From the NCBI RefSeq assembly GCF_000186345.1, contig NC_014962.1, forward strand, positions 4,182,450 through 4,246,449: a stretch of DNA of 64,000 nt. Direction: 5' to 3'. The first letter of the stretch is position 1, and each line of letters begins with the position of its first letter. Shown here piece by piece: positions 45,439 through 54,386 of this stretch. Position numbers and translations under genes: made by a program. Source of the stretch: Isosphaera pallida ATCC 43644 (GTDB lineage: Bacteria > Planctomycetota > Planctomycetia > Isosphaerales > Isosphaeraceae). The notes under the pieces were generated by a model that did not search any database, was not told the origin of the DNA, and was given only the letters and a program-made list of their open reading frames with translations.

Positions 45439-46047
45439 ATGACTCTTGTGACTCTTGCTTGTGCTTGGACCTGGACCGCTGGATGGATCGCTTGGGCTGG
45501 AATCGGCCCGTGCGTGGCCTCGCCCCACACCCCGATCCCCCACACCCTGACCGCCTGGCTCGATGACAAGACCCAGGTCGTCGATGCCGGCGGGCTCACC
45601 TTCGAAGTGCCCGCCACCTGGAAGGCCTCTCCCGGCACGAACGCCATGAGAAGGGCCCAAGTGGTCAAACCGGCTGTCGAGGGCGATCCCGAACCGGCCG
45701 AGTTGATTGTCTTTGTCTTCCCCGGCGGCGCGGGCGGGATCGAGGCCAACATTGAGCGTTGGCGATCTCAGTTCCAAGACGACAAGGGCCAACCCCCCCC
45801 CGCCAAGACCGAAACCCTCAAAGTCGGCGACCTCGAAGTCACTACCGTTGAAATCAACGGCCGTTACGTCGCCTCGGTTCGTCCTGGCTCGCCCCAAACA
45901 TTCAACAAACCTGGCTTCGCCCTGCTGGGCGCGATCATCCTGACCGACGACGCCGGCTACTTCCTCAAAATGGTCGGACCGCGAAACACAATGGACGCCG
46001 CCAAGCCCGAGTTCCAAGCCCTGGTCAAGTCGATCAAAGCCAAGTGA
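45439..46047 (+). CDS. secreted protein of unknown function
   Basis: A 202-aa protein with a signal peptide (TLVTLACAWTWTAGWIAWAG, cut near CVAS). The mature part contains a short compact beta-rich sequence: VDAGGLTFEVPATWKASPG, AELIVFVFPGGAGGIEANIERW, LEVTTVEINGRYVAS and FALLGAIILTDDAGYFLKMVG. The pattern of a quasi-lipoprotein domain with 'VP.TW' resembles exported proteins seen in planctomycetes. No catalytic motif is visible. The ATG was chosen for the signal peptide and a GAGG site; the frame extends upstream without support. It follows the thioredoxin-fold gene on the same strand. Confidence 0.7.
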   Translation: MTLVTLACAWTWTAGWIAWAGIGPCVASPHTPIPHTLTAWLDDKTQVVDAGGLTFEVPATWKASPGTNAMRRAQVVKPAVEGDPEPAELIVFVFPGGAGGIEANIERWRSQFQDDKGQPPPAKTETLKVGDLEVTTVEINGRYVASVRPGSPQTFNKPGFALLGAIILTDDAGYFLKMVGPRNTMDAAKPEFQALVKSIKAK

Positions 46048-46473
46048 AGGGAGTGGGGTCGCTGCGCGACCTCTTCCCCTCTACAACCCCTCCCTAGTTT
46101 CCCCTCGCGCTGCCCCAGGCGCGAGGAGGAACCCTGCTCAACGCGATCTGTCTCATGGTCCACGCGGGCAATATTGACCCCTGATCCGTTCAATCAACCG
46201 CGGGCGAATGGAGCCGCCGCTCGCCCCAAAAAACGGGAGAGAAGCGGATCGCAAGCTGCAGGACCAAACGCCGCTGCGTTTGGATCATAACGGTTCCGGC
46301 TCTCGAATCCCCGCAATCTCAACACATCTCAATTTCATCCATTCGAAGTCACAAGACCAGAATCCGCGTCGAAGCCGACTGGACCAATTGATCAGAGGGC
46401 TTCGAGGATGTTGCTCACTCGCCCCCTCGTCACTTTCTCGCCTTCTCCCTTCGCGCCGCGAGCCGATTCCATT
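46048..46473. other. non-coding gap
   Basis: About 425 bp with no supported gene, RNA or clear terminator. The frame of the downstream gene reaches back to 46408, but the residues before MAKKAVSKA are not convincing. Confidence 0.4.
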
Positions 46474-46902
46474 ATGGCCAAGAAAGCCGTATCCAAAGCT
46501 GACGCCAAGTCCAAAACCAACCCTGACCCTCTCGCGTCCCCAGCCGCAACCCCAAAGACGCCCCTTCCCTCCGGGCGGGTCGGCTGGTTCGACCCCGACA
46601 CCCAATCCCCCCTGATCGACACCTACGCCCGACGTCTCGAGTCGTTCACCCGGATCATGTCCGATGGCGTCGTCGAAGCGCGCGAAGTCGAGGAACAGGA
46701 AGCCCGCCTGATCGCCCTGATGCGCGAGATCGAGCCCCTTCTGAGCGACGAACTGCACGACAAGGTCACTCGTCTGCTCTGCGAATTGACCGCCTATGAT
46801 CTCATTCAGATCGCCCACCTGATGCAAACTCAACGGGCTCGCACCCAGTTCGCGGCTGAACCATTCACACGTTCCGACTCAAACCAAGCGGCGGCCAAGT
46901 GA
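46474..46902 (+). CDS. small soluble alpha-helical protein of unknown function
   Basis: A 142-aa protein. The first 40 residues are Lys/Ala/Pro-rich and probably disordered. The rest is helical and acidic (TYARRLESFTRIMSDGVVEA, EEQEARLIALMREIEPLLSD, ELHDKVTRLLCELTAYDLIQ). It ends in a Gln/Ala-rich tail. I recognise no domain; the helical part suggests an oligomeric or partner-binding protein. There is no strong ribosome site at the chosen ATG (MAKKAVSKA), so the start is uncertain. Codon use is as in neighbouring genes. Confidence 0.7.
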   Translation: MAKKAVSKADAKSKTNPDPLASPAATPKTPLPSGRVGWFDPDTQSPLIDTYARRLESFTRIMSDGVVEAREVEEQEARLIALMREIEPLLSDELHDKVTRLLCELTAYDLIQIAHLMQTQRARTQFAAEPFTRSDSNQAAAK

Positions 46903-47184
46903 GTCTGTTTCACTTCCAGATACGGCGATTGCCACCATCCCATCGTCGGAAGCGGTTTTTCGAGTTTGAACGTATTTCGAATCATTCGGCACTTCGAGTC
47001 GAAGTTGTCATCAACCTCGACATGACCACGTTCGGTGCGTAAGGCTGCAGCGTCGAGCCGGACAAAGACAAACGCCCGCCGGGCTTCCAACCGGAGGAAC
47101 CGTCGGGCTGCCTCGACCCATAAGGATAGGTTCGAAGGCGCGTTGGTGTTATGCCTAGGTCCAGCCACCCGACTAAGCATCCCG

Positions 47185-49098
47185 TCACGGTTCATCCACC
47201 GCCGAGGGCTTCGTCAGGAACGATTTGAGTTGTTTGAGGAAGTCGGTCCGCCCAGTGGGCCGGGAGATGACGCCGTCGAACCGGCTCAGATCGATTCCAT
47301 GACGCTCACCATCCCCCACCGCGTCCAGCGCGACGATGGGACAAGTCACGCCGCATCGCCTCAAGTCGTCGAGCCAGGATGGGGAACGATTCTTGAGCAA
47401 GCGTAGATCAATGAGGATGGCCCGATGCCGCCCCGCCCGGGCCCGTTTGTCCAGCTCGTCCAAATCGTGGGCCAATTCCAGCTCGATATGGGCGCGTCGC
47501 AGGTACAGTTCCACCAGCATCCCGATATCCTCGCTATCCTCGCCCATCAGGACCACAGGGGATTGAGGACGGCGTCCAGGCCGAACCTCCTCGGGCGTCG
47601 GCTGTTTACTGGAGGCCAGTTGAGGGTAGGTAGAGGTTTGAGTTTGGGTGAGAGCCAGCGGTGCGGGAGCAGAAGCGGGCGATCCGCTGCGCGCGAAGGT
47701 GACGGGCAGACGGAGGGTGGCGCGAGTGCCGACTCCAGGGCGAAACTGGAGTTGAAGGCTGCCGCTCATCGCCTTAACCAACCGCTGAGTCAACGCCAGG
47801 CCAATGCCCAAGCCCCCGCGGGTTCGGTTCAGCAGAGGATCGCCTGGGTTGAACGGGCCGATCAATTCCAGATCGCCTTGGGCGTTCACCAGTTCGACCA
47901 CGTACTCCGTTCCTCGTTGGGTGACCACCTCACGAACCGACATGCCGACCGGCGGTACGAACCCTACCCCGTCATCCTCCACCACCAGCTTGAGGACGTG
48001 ATGAGCAGAAATGTCGTCGGAACCGTCCTGGGGACGATCTGGCGCGATTGGCTCCTGTTCTAAGCTCAACGCGACCCGGACCTCGCCGTGATCAGTGAAT
48101 TTGACCGCGTTGCCCGCCAGATGCTGAACGATTTGCAGATACGCCGATTCATCCATGAAAAGGGGGGGCAAGTCCTGAAGGGTCGAGTCGAACCGAAAGG
48201 TCAAACCGCGTTCCTCGGCCTCCCGCATCGGCTCGGCGAGAGCAGTTCGGGTGAGCGTGTGAATAGACGTAGGAACGAGTTTCAAATCGTTTTCAAGGGT
48301 GTCCATCCGCGTCAGCTCCAAGATGGAGCCGACTTGACTCATCAGTCGGAATCCATTGCGTTGGATGGTCTGAATCAGGTCGCGCTGAAGTTGGGGATCG
48401 ATCACTGGATCGTTCCGGTCCAGCAGGATGTCGCAATTCCCCAAAATCGCGGTCAATGGGGTGCGCAGTTCATGCGAGACGATCGCCAGGAATTGGTTTT
48501 TGGCGCGCACGCCGGCCTCGGCGGCGACCCGGGCTTCAATGAGCTCCCGCTCGCGGCGGGCCGATTCGGCCAGAAGATCGCGTAACTCCAATTCGCTCAT
48601 CAACGACGCGGTCAAATCGGTGAGGAGTTCGATCTCCTCGTCGGACCAGTCGCGCGGCTTGCCATCGATAACGCAGTAGGACCCTAACACATAGCCACTC
48701 TTCGTGACCATTGGGATGCCCAGGTAGGCGATGACCCCGAGTTCGGCGATCGCCAGGTTGTCGCACACCAGGGGGTCAAGCCGGGCGTCACGCACGACGA
48801 GTTTGTCGCGACGCTCCACCACGTGTTTGCAGAACGAATGCGTTAGGGGGGTTTGCCGAGTGGAGGACCAGGGTTCGGGCAAGCCCACTTGACTGAAGAA
48901 AAACTGTCGCGCCTCATCCACCAGCGACATGAGAGCCACTGGGGTTTTCAATAACCGGGCGGTCATTCTGACTAGACGATCAATCGCCCGCTCAGGTGGT
49001 TGATCGAGTAGAGCCATCCGCCGCAACTCGAACAAGCGTTTTGGGTTGTGGACCTGAGGCAGTTCGGCTGGAGCGCAGGGATTCATCGAAAGCGTCAT
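47185..49098 (-). CDS. hybrid sensor histidine kinase (GAF-HisKA-HATPase-REC)
   Basis: A 637-aa cytoplasmic signalling kinase without membrane helices. A GAF domain (about 35-175, with FCKHVVERRDKLVVRDARLDPL, seen as FCKHVVERRDKLVVRDARL) is followed by HisKA with the phospho-acceptor His209 in AIVSHELRTPLTAILG. The HATPase domain has the N box (LAGNAVKFTDHGE), G1 (EDDGVGF) and G2 (GGLGIGLAL). The C-terminal receiver (about 515-635) keeps the acidic pair (EDSED) and Asp in ILIDLRLL, but the conserved Lys position reads SRPTGRTDFL, so it may signal atypically. No separate response regulator is adjacent. The start may be the ATG used or one four codons later. Confidence 0.9.
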   Translation of the reverse strand: MTLSMNPCAPAELPQVHNPKRLFELRRMALLDQPPERAIDRLVRMTARLLKTPVALMSLVDEARQFFFSQVGLPEPWSSTRQTPLTHSFCKHVVERRDKLVVRDARLDPLVCDNLAIAELGVIAYLGIPMVTKSGYVLGSYCVIDGKPRDWSDEEIELLTDLTASLMSELELRDLLAESARRERELIEARVAAEAGVRAKNQFLAIVSHELRTPLTAILGNCDILLDRNDPVIDPQLQRDLIQTIQRNGFRLMSQVGSILELTRMDTLENDLKLVPTSIHTLTRTALAEPMREAEERGLTFRFDSTLQDLPPLFMDESAYLQIVQHLAGNAVKFTDHGEVRVALSLEQEPIAPDRPQDGSDDISAHHVLKLVVEDDGVGFVPPVGMSVREVVTQRGTEYVVELVNAQGDLELIGPFNPGDPLLNRTRGGLGIGLALTQRLVKAMSGSLQLQFRPGVGTRATLRLPVTFARSGSPASAPAPLALTQTQTSTYPQLASSKQPTPEEVRPGRRPQSPVVLMGEDSEDIGMLVELYLRRAHIELELAHDLDELDKRARAGRHRAILIDLRLLKNRSPSWLDDLRRCGVTCPIVALDAVGDGERHGIDLSRFDGVISRPTGRTDFLKQLKSFLTKPSAVDEP

Positions 49099-49210
49099 CC
49101 GTCGGGGCGGCAGGAGAGTCGGCGCGTCATTGTGTTCAACGATTCATTGGCGGGGCCAACCGGGAACATCAGGCGAGGACGAGGTGACCCGAATCTGGCC
49201 CGAAACGGGG

Positions 49211-50848
49211 TTAGTCCTCCTCGTCGGACGAAATGGCGACGGCCTGCTCCAGGCGGTCCTTAAGTGAGCGAGCCACCTTGCGGGGACTACCGGCCCTTAA
49301 CAACGCCCCGGAAACCGCCACCCGACGGGCTCCGGCCTCCAACACGTCGTCGAGGTTCGACTCGTCGATTCCCCCTAGGGCAAACCAGGGCAGCGTGGTC
49401 GTTTCGGCGGCGTGGCGCACCAAGCCTAGCCCCACGATTTCCGAGGAGTCGAACGACTTGGTGCCGCTAGGGAAGACGGGGCCGACCCCTAGGTAATTCG
49501 CCGCGTCCAGCACCGCGCGGCGGATCTGGCTCGGATCGTGGGTCGAAACGCCGATCAAGGGAGCGCCTCCCAGTAAACGGCGCGCGTCTCGCACCGTCAA
49601 ATCGGTCTGGCCAAGATGAACCCCATCCGCGCCTGCCAGACGCGCAAGATCGCAACGGTCGTTGACCACGAAGGTCGCCCCCGCCCGAGCCGTCAGTAGC
49701 CGCACCTCGCGCGCCCGTTCCAGCCAGACACGATCCTCCACGCCCTTCTCTCGAAGCTGGACCACGTCCACCCCACCTTCCAAAGCTTCGCCCACCACCC
49801 AGGTCAAATCCCCCAGAGTCGGCAGCCCCCCCACCAGGAGATACAAACGGGCCTTTCCCAACCCACGCTGCGAACGGATCGCCGTCGCCACCATCTTCTC
49901 CAAGGTGTACACGTCGTATCGTAACACTTCAAAACGACCTGACAACCAAACGTTGCGGATTTTGCAATACTCTTCCAGCGTCCGCAACGCTTCGCCAAGA
50001 CGTTTGAAGTTGGCGGTGAGAACGGCGCGGGGGTGTTCGCGAAGGCGTTCCTCCGGGGTCATGATATGGGTTCCGACGTCGCCTGGGGTGTCGCGGGCAG
50101 CCAGGAGGGTCTGGTCATCCAGACCGGCGAGGGCTTGGGAGAGGCGGTGTCGCACATCCTTGAGGCGGCGGGTGAGCATCGGATCGTCCAAGGCGAACCG
50201 GACGTAGTCCTCGATGACCCTCAGCGCCTCGCGGGCTCGGTTGCCCGAAGCGTCCAGGATACGGGCGAGTTCGTGGTCGTCGGCGGCGTCCCCTAGGTCG
50301 AGGCGGAACGGCTCGTCCTCGACCTCGATTGGCCCAATGTCCTCGTGGATCAGGGTTCGGATTGCCTCCACTAGCGCTTCGACCTGCACACCGGCCCGAA
50401 CGAGTAGGGTGCGGAGCGGCAGCGAGTACTCCACCAACGCCAGGAGGAGATGTTCTGAACTCACCGGATGATTGCGGTCCCAGCGTCGGGCGATTGACCG
50501 GGCTTCGTTGAGAACGGCCCGGAAATCCAACGAGTCAGGCGGCTCGTTGGTTGGCTTGCCGGGGGCCTCGGCGTCGCGGGGCGGTTCGCCGGGGACGACG
50601 TTGGGTTCCGCGACCGATTCGTCGGGGCCCACCCTATCACTGTTGGCGACGCTAAACCCGAGCGCTGAGAGCAATTCCTCGGCACGCAGACCGTGATCGG
50701 CGAGCAGTTCGCCGGCTTTGCTCTCAGGTTGATCGGCCAGAGCCGCCAGCAGGTCGCCCGGCTCGGTCAGGGGCGAGGACCGAGCCTGCGCTCGGCGGTG
50801 GGCTTGATCAACCAGACGTTGAGCGGCGGGGGTGAGGGCGTCTCGCAT
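49211..50848 (-). CDS. thiE: thiamine-phosphate synthase with Clp_N-like and ThiD2 domains
   Basis: A 545-aa fusion. Residues 5-63 and 110-168 are two Clp-N-like helical repeats (LTPAAQRLVDQAHRRAQ; HPVSSEHLLLALVEYSLPLR), normally seen in ClpA/B/C chaperones. Residues about 193-325 (ASGNRAREALRVIEDYVRFA, ANFKRLGEALRTLEEYCK) match the ThiD2 domain, an HMP-phosphate kinase often fused to ThiE in cyanobacteria. Residues about 334-535 are ThiE with VVQLREKG, FVVNDRCDLA, GADGVHLGQTDL, LGVGPVFPSGTKS and FALGGIDESN. ThiE couples HMP-PP and thiazole phosphate into thiamine phosphate. The start is uncertain; the ATG at MRDALTP was chosen because it opens the first repeat. The Clp_N part is unusual here. 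Confidence 0.88.
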   Translation of the reverse strand: MRDALTPAAQRLVDQAHRRAQARSSPLTEPGDLLAALADQPESKAGELLADHGLRAEELLSALGFSVANSDRVGPDESVAEPNVVPGEPPRDAEAPGKPTNEPPDSLDFRAVLNEARSIARRWDRNHPVSSEHLLLALVEYSLPLRTLLVRAGVQVEALVEAIRTLIHEDIGPIEVEDEPFRLDLGDAADDHELARILDASGNRAREALRVIEDYVRFALDDPMLTRRLKDVRHRLSQALAGLDDQTLLAARDTPGDVGTHIMTPEERLREHPRAVLTANFKRLGEALRTLEEYCKIRNVWLSGRFEVLRYDVYTLEKMVATAIRSQRGLGKARLYLLVGGLPTLGDLTWVVGEALEGGVDVVQLREKGVEDRVWLERAREVRLLTARAGATFVVNDRCDLARLAGADGVHLGQTDLTVRDARRLLGGAPLIGVSTHDPSQIRRAVLDAANYLGVGPVFPSGTKSFDSSEIVGLGLVRHAAETTTLPWFALGGIDESNLDDVLEAGARRVAVSGALLRAGSPRKVARSLKDRLEQAVAISSDEED

Positions 50849-51230
50849 GGCCTTATTCTGACAAGGAGGACGCGGTGACGAAAGGGGGTTGAAATGGGTT
50901 CGGCGGACCATCGGAGTGAAGTGCGGCAATCCATTTTGAAGCGAGCGCTGACGCCGGGCAAGCGACCAGGCGACTCACCCGGTCGATCCTCGGCCCTTTC
51001 CCTGCTAGCCAAACTGGCTGGCTCGACCAACCAACCCCAACCCGGTCTCGCCAACTTTGACGTTGAACACGTCAAGCCCCCTCTTGAATCCCGAGTCCGG
51101 GATGCCCAAGATGAAACCGATTCGCGGACGTGGTTGCGGGAACCGTGTCGTCTTGACTCGTTCCACGCGCGAAGGCTTCCACTAGACTGCCATCTCCGTT
51201 TCCCTCCCCGTTTCGCTCGGAGTTTCAACA
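50849..51230. other. non-coding divergent gap
   Basis: About 380 bp between thiE and the peroxidase gene. The thiE frame stays open for 27 codons, but the residues are not convincing. I looked for a TPP riboswitch on the minus strand and saw none. Confidence 0.45.
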
Positions 51231-51803
51231 ATGCTCAAACCTCTGCTGATGGTGGCCGCCCTGGCCCTTCTGACTCTTCCGCTTGGTCTGGCGGTCGCCG
51301 CCGAACAACCCAGTCTTGACCCACCCAGCTGCGTCCTGGACCTCAAGGCCGAGTCGATCGACGGCGACACGATCGATCTGGCGTCCTACAAGGGTGAGGT
51401 GCTGTTGATCGTCAACACCGCCAGCCAATGCGGATACACTCCTCAGTATAAAGGACTTGAAGCGCTCTATCGCACGTACAAGGATCAAGGTTTCAAGGTC
51501 CTGGCTTTTCCCTGCAACGATTTTGGTGCCCAGGAACCCGGCGACAACGCCCAGATCAAGGATTTCTGCACTAAACGCTATTCCGTAACCTTCCCGGTGT
51601 TCAGCAAGATTGTTGTCAAGGGAGCCAATAAGCATCCGGTTTACCAAGTTCTCACCCAAAACGGCGGTGAAATCCGCTGGAATTTTACTAAGTTCCTAAT
51701 CGACCGCGAAGGCAAGGTCGTCAAGCGGTTCGAGCCGGGGGTTGACCCCACCGACGAAGAGCTTGTCAAGGCGATTGAGTCGGCGTTGGCTCAGGGCAAG
51801 TGA
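51231..51803 (+). CDS. exported glutathione-peroxidase-family thiol peroxidase
   Basis: A 190-aa peroxidase with a signal peptide (LLMVAALALLTLPLGLAVAA). It should act outside the cytoplasm, reducing peroxides with thioredoxin-like donors. The catalytic Cys67 is in NTASQCGYTPQY, and Trp150-Asn151 complete the site in IRWNFTKFL. The usual Gln in the CNQFG motif is Asp97 here (PCNDFGAQEPG). Length is normal once the signal is removed. A cysteine for an intramolecular disulfide (Cys95 or Cys113) is available. The gene is monocistronic, with an inverted repeat downstream. Confidence 0.92.
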   Translation: MLKPLLMVAALALLTLPLGLAVAAEQPSLDPPSCVLDLKAESIDGDTIDLASYKGEVLLIVNTASQCGYTPQYKGLEALYRTYKDQGFKVLAFPCNDFGAQEPGDNAQIKDFCTKRYSVTFPVFSKIVVKGANKHPVYQVLTQNGGEIRWNFTKFLIDREGKVVKRFEPGVDPTDEELVKAIESALAQGK

Positions 51804-51910
51804 TTTGGGAGCCATTGCAAACCGTCAAACCGACCGATTCGCTCCCGCGTCGAGCAACCGGCGCTGTCCGCCGCAACGTGGATTGGATATTCATCCTCAG
51901 TTCTCAGGAG

Positions 51911-51943
51911 ATCGGTCGCGTCGAATCACTTGACGCGACCGAT
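51911..51943. terminator. perfect inverted repeat between convergent genes
   Basis: Twelve-base arms (51911-51922 and 51932-51943) flank a 9-base loop. It lies between the convergent peroxidase and adaptor genes, 107 nt after the first and 90 nt after the second. There is no T-run on either side. A bidirectional terminator is likely, though an operator cannot be excluded. Confidence 0.6.
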
Positions 51944-52032
51944 TGACATTAAGGTCGCCGCTGACTTGCGGTTCAGGCAACTTATCGAGTGCGTTCCTTT
52001 TTCAATACTTCACTTCAGACCGGCAAATTGGA

Positions 52033-54072
52033 TCAACGTTCTCGAACCGCCAAGGACTTCAACTCAGCGTCCTTGGATGTGTTGGGGCGGGGACGAAACA
52101 AAGGTGTTCCAGTGCTCGGATATAACGAGGGCAATGATTCGGGGTTGAGGACAATCTCCTCGCCCACCCGCAGTCCTTCGATGACCTCGGCGTAAGTGGC
52201 GTTGGAAAGACCAATCTTGACCTGACGCCAGGTCGCGCGGGCTTGGGTGGCGTTGTTGGTCGCGCTGACTGCCACAAACGGCTCGTTGTCTAGGTAATGG
52301 ATCGCTTGCACCGGCACCCGCACTACCCCAGGCCGAAGCGCCACGTTGAAGGCCGCCTTAGCGGTCAGTCCTGGCTTAAGAAGTTTCAGGTCGGCGGCAG
52401 CGTCGATCTGAACCCGCGCGTTGTACACTTTGACGTCGCTGAGCGAACCCTGGGCCGGGGCGGGGATCAAGGTTACATCCAGCACCCGACCATTGAAGAT
52501 CCGGTCCTTGACGGCGTCCACGCGGATCGACACCGTTTGGCCTGGAACAATTCGAGAAATCTTCGATTCGTTGATCCGAACCTTGAGAATCAGCTCTGAG
52601 GGGTCTGGCACGCTGAAGATAGGTTGACCCTGGCGAACGATCGCGCCGGGCTCGATTCGATAATCGATCGAACCCCAAAAATTAGTCTCATTGACGTAAC
52701 TGAGGATGCCGTCCCGGGGCGCGACGATGACGCAGTTGGCGATCGCCTTTTCGATCCGCTGCAAACGCTGCTCCTCCTGACGTAACACCGACTCTTTGGA
52801 GAGCAGGTCGGATTTGATCGCCTCCGATTTCGCCTGGTATTCCTTGAGGATGCGGGGCGCGGTGAAGTCTTCCAGCTGGGTTCGCATTCCGAGCGCCTCG
52901 CGGAGGTTGATCCGACAGCGTTCCAGGGTGAGCCGATCGGCCAGCTCCTGGTTTTCGGGCTGGAGTTTCTTGGCGACCACCCCCAACGACCATTGGTAGT
53001 TGCGCTCGGCCTGAAACAGCAGGTCGCGGCATTGCTTGATGTAGGTCTCGATCGCCTGGCGATCTTGTTCTAGCACTCCCTCGAGATACTCCTTCATCGC
53101 CAACTCATTGACTTCCAGCGCGATACGCACCTGGTTATAGTTGGAGCGGGCTTCCTCGACCTTGATCTTTTGGTTCTCTAGTTCCTCGCGGAACGCGGCC
53201 GAGTCGAGTTCACAGACCACTTCGCCCTTACGCACGAAGCTCCCTTCGGGCTTGATGTCCAGGATGGTTGTGGATCCGCTTCGTTCGGTGGACCCGAACA
53301 TGCCTCCACCTCCACCCATTCCCATCGCGCCTTCGGAGCTGGCGGTGAGGCTCACTGTCGAAACCATCCCGACCGTCGGAACGGCGGTGTGGGGTTGAAC
53401 CTTCAGGTTGAAGCTCTGGATGTTGGGTTTGGGCACAGTCAACCCCAGGCCACTCATGCCCCCCAGCCGTCCGCCACCACCCGCCATGAAGGCGTTGCCG
53501 CCGGCCGCCCCCATGCTTCCAGCGCCTCCCGACGAGCCGCCTGAGCCGCCCGAGCCACCTAAGCCGGAGCCGCCTGAGCCGCCTGAGCCGCCCGAGCCGG
53601 AGCCGCCCGAGGCGCTCGCCATGTTCACGCTGGTGTTGGACCCGCCGCCGGAACGCGCAGCCCCACCCATGCCGCCGGAACGTCCTCCCGGACGACCTCC
53701 CGGGGAACCCACGTTCATCCCCATCATCATCCCGCCGCTGCCACCCGAGGAGATCGGCCCGAGGATCGCTTCGACCTCGCAGATCACGGTGGAACCGCTT
53801 TCGGCTTCGATGACGCCGCTTTCAACCACTTCCACCGCCACATCGCCCACATCGACGACATGAAGTCGAAGGGGTTCGCGGCTTTCCTCAACGCCGGAAC
53901 CCACCTTCGAGAACCAAAACACCGCCACGCCGCCGGCGACAACCAAGAACGCCGTGGCACGCCCAAGCCAACTCCACCAACGACCACGCGCCTTTGAGGA
54001 GCGGGACATCAGAACGGGTCTCGGCTCAACCGGAATCCTGGGTAATGGAACCACCGTCGTCGAAGCCGACAT
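52033..54072 (-). CDS. HlyD/RND-type periplasmic adaptor protein with Gly-rich insert
   Basis: A 679-aa membrane-fusion protein. One membrane anchor (about 37-55) leads to a barrel/lipoyl region (VVDVGDVAVEVVESGVIEAE; later TTILDIKPEGSFVRKGEVV). A long coiled-coil hairpin spans about 288-455 (FREELENQKIKVEEARSNY; KESVLRQEEQRLQRIEKAI), followed by the second lipoyl half (VIVAPRDGILSYVNE) and barrel domains to about 650. These proteins link an inner-membrane pump to outer parts. No pump gene is adjacent; the MFS gene 310 bp upstream on the same strand is a possible partner. Residues about 103-266 form a Gly/Ser/Met-rich insert inside the first lipoyl half. The ATG has GGGAGG 9 nt upstream. Confidence 0.88.
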   Translation of the reverse strand: MSASTTVVPLPRIPVEPRPVLMSRSSKARGRWWSWLGRATAFLVVAGGVAVFWFSKVGSGVEESREPLRLHVVDVGDVAVEVVESGVIEAESGSTVICEVEAILGPISSGGSGGMMMGMNVGSPGGRPGGRSGGMGGAARSGGGSNTSVNMASASGGSGSGGSGGSGGSGLGGSGGSGGSSGGAGSMGAAGGNAFMAGGGGRLGGMSGLGLTVPKPNIQSFNLKVQPHTAVPTVGMVSTVSLTASSEGAMGMGGGGGMFGSTERSGSTTILDIKPEGSFVRKGEVVCELDSAAFREELENQKIKVEEARSNYNQVRIALEVNELAMKEYLEGVLEQDRQAIETYIKQCRDLLFQAERNYQWSLGVVAKKLQPENQELADRLTLERCRINLREALGMRTQLEDFTAPRILKEYQAKSEAIKSDLLSKESVLRQEEQRLQRIEKAIANCVIVAPRDGILSYVNETNFWGSIDYRIEPGAIVRQGQPIFSVPDPSELILKVRINESKISRIVPGQTVSIRVDAVKDRIFNGRVLDVTLIPAPAQGSLSDVKVYNARVQIDAAADLKLLKPGLTAKAAFNVALRPGVVRVPVQAIHYLDNEPFVAVSATNNATQARATWRQVKIGLSNATYAEVIEGLRVGEEIVLNPESLPSLYPSTGTPLFRPRPNTSKDAELKSLAVRER
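53275..53766 (-). repeat. Gly/Ser/Met-rich low-complexity coding segment of the adaptor gene
   Basis: The insert encodes repeats of GGSGGSG, GGMGG, MMMGM and similar. It is in frame and has no stop codons. On the plus strand it reads as Pro/Glu-rich sequence, which is a shadow. Its repeats suggest growth by slippage. Confidence 0.8.
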
Positions 54073-54386
54073 GAATCACAACCTCCCGAACCCCTCCGAG
54101 AGAACTGAGGGGAACAACGGGAACCTAGGGATGCCTCAAGGAAACCCGACAAGAACTGCTCGGGCGAAGAGGGGCGACGCCGACGCGCGGGGCATCCGTC
54201 ACGCGCCGACTTTCGCTCATTGTAACGAATCGGTTGTCTGGGACCAGGTTTCAAACAGGAATCCCATCGAAAACCCGTCTCTCCAACCGACGTGTCCACA
54301 GCGCGACCCACGATCGCGTCTCTTGCCGAAGAAGACTAGGCCGTCAACGAGCGACCAGGCGATCGCCGCGCGATCATCATTCAGCT
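54073..54386. other. non-coding gap between adaptor and MFS genes
   Basis: About 314 bp, no supported gene. The adaptor ribosome site lies at its left edge. No clear terminator is seen for the MFS gene. Confidence 0.4.

Noticed and set aside
49211-51230. TPP riboswitch upstream of thiE
   Set aside because: No THI-box-like conserved segments were seen in the leader on the minus strand.
53408-53863. Plus-strand Pro/Glu-rich frame opposite the adaptor
   Set aside because: It is the reverse complement of the Gly/Ser insert; low-complexity coding explains it.
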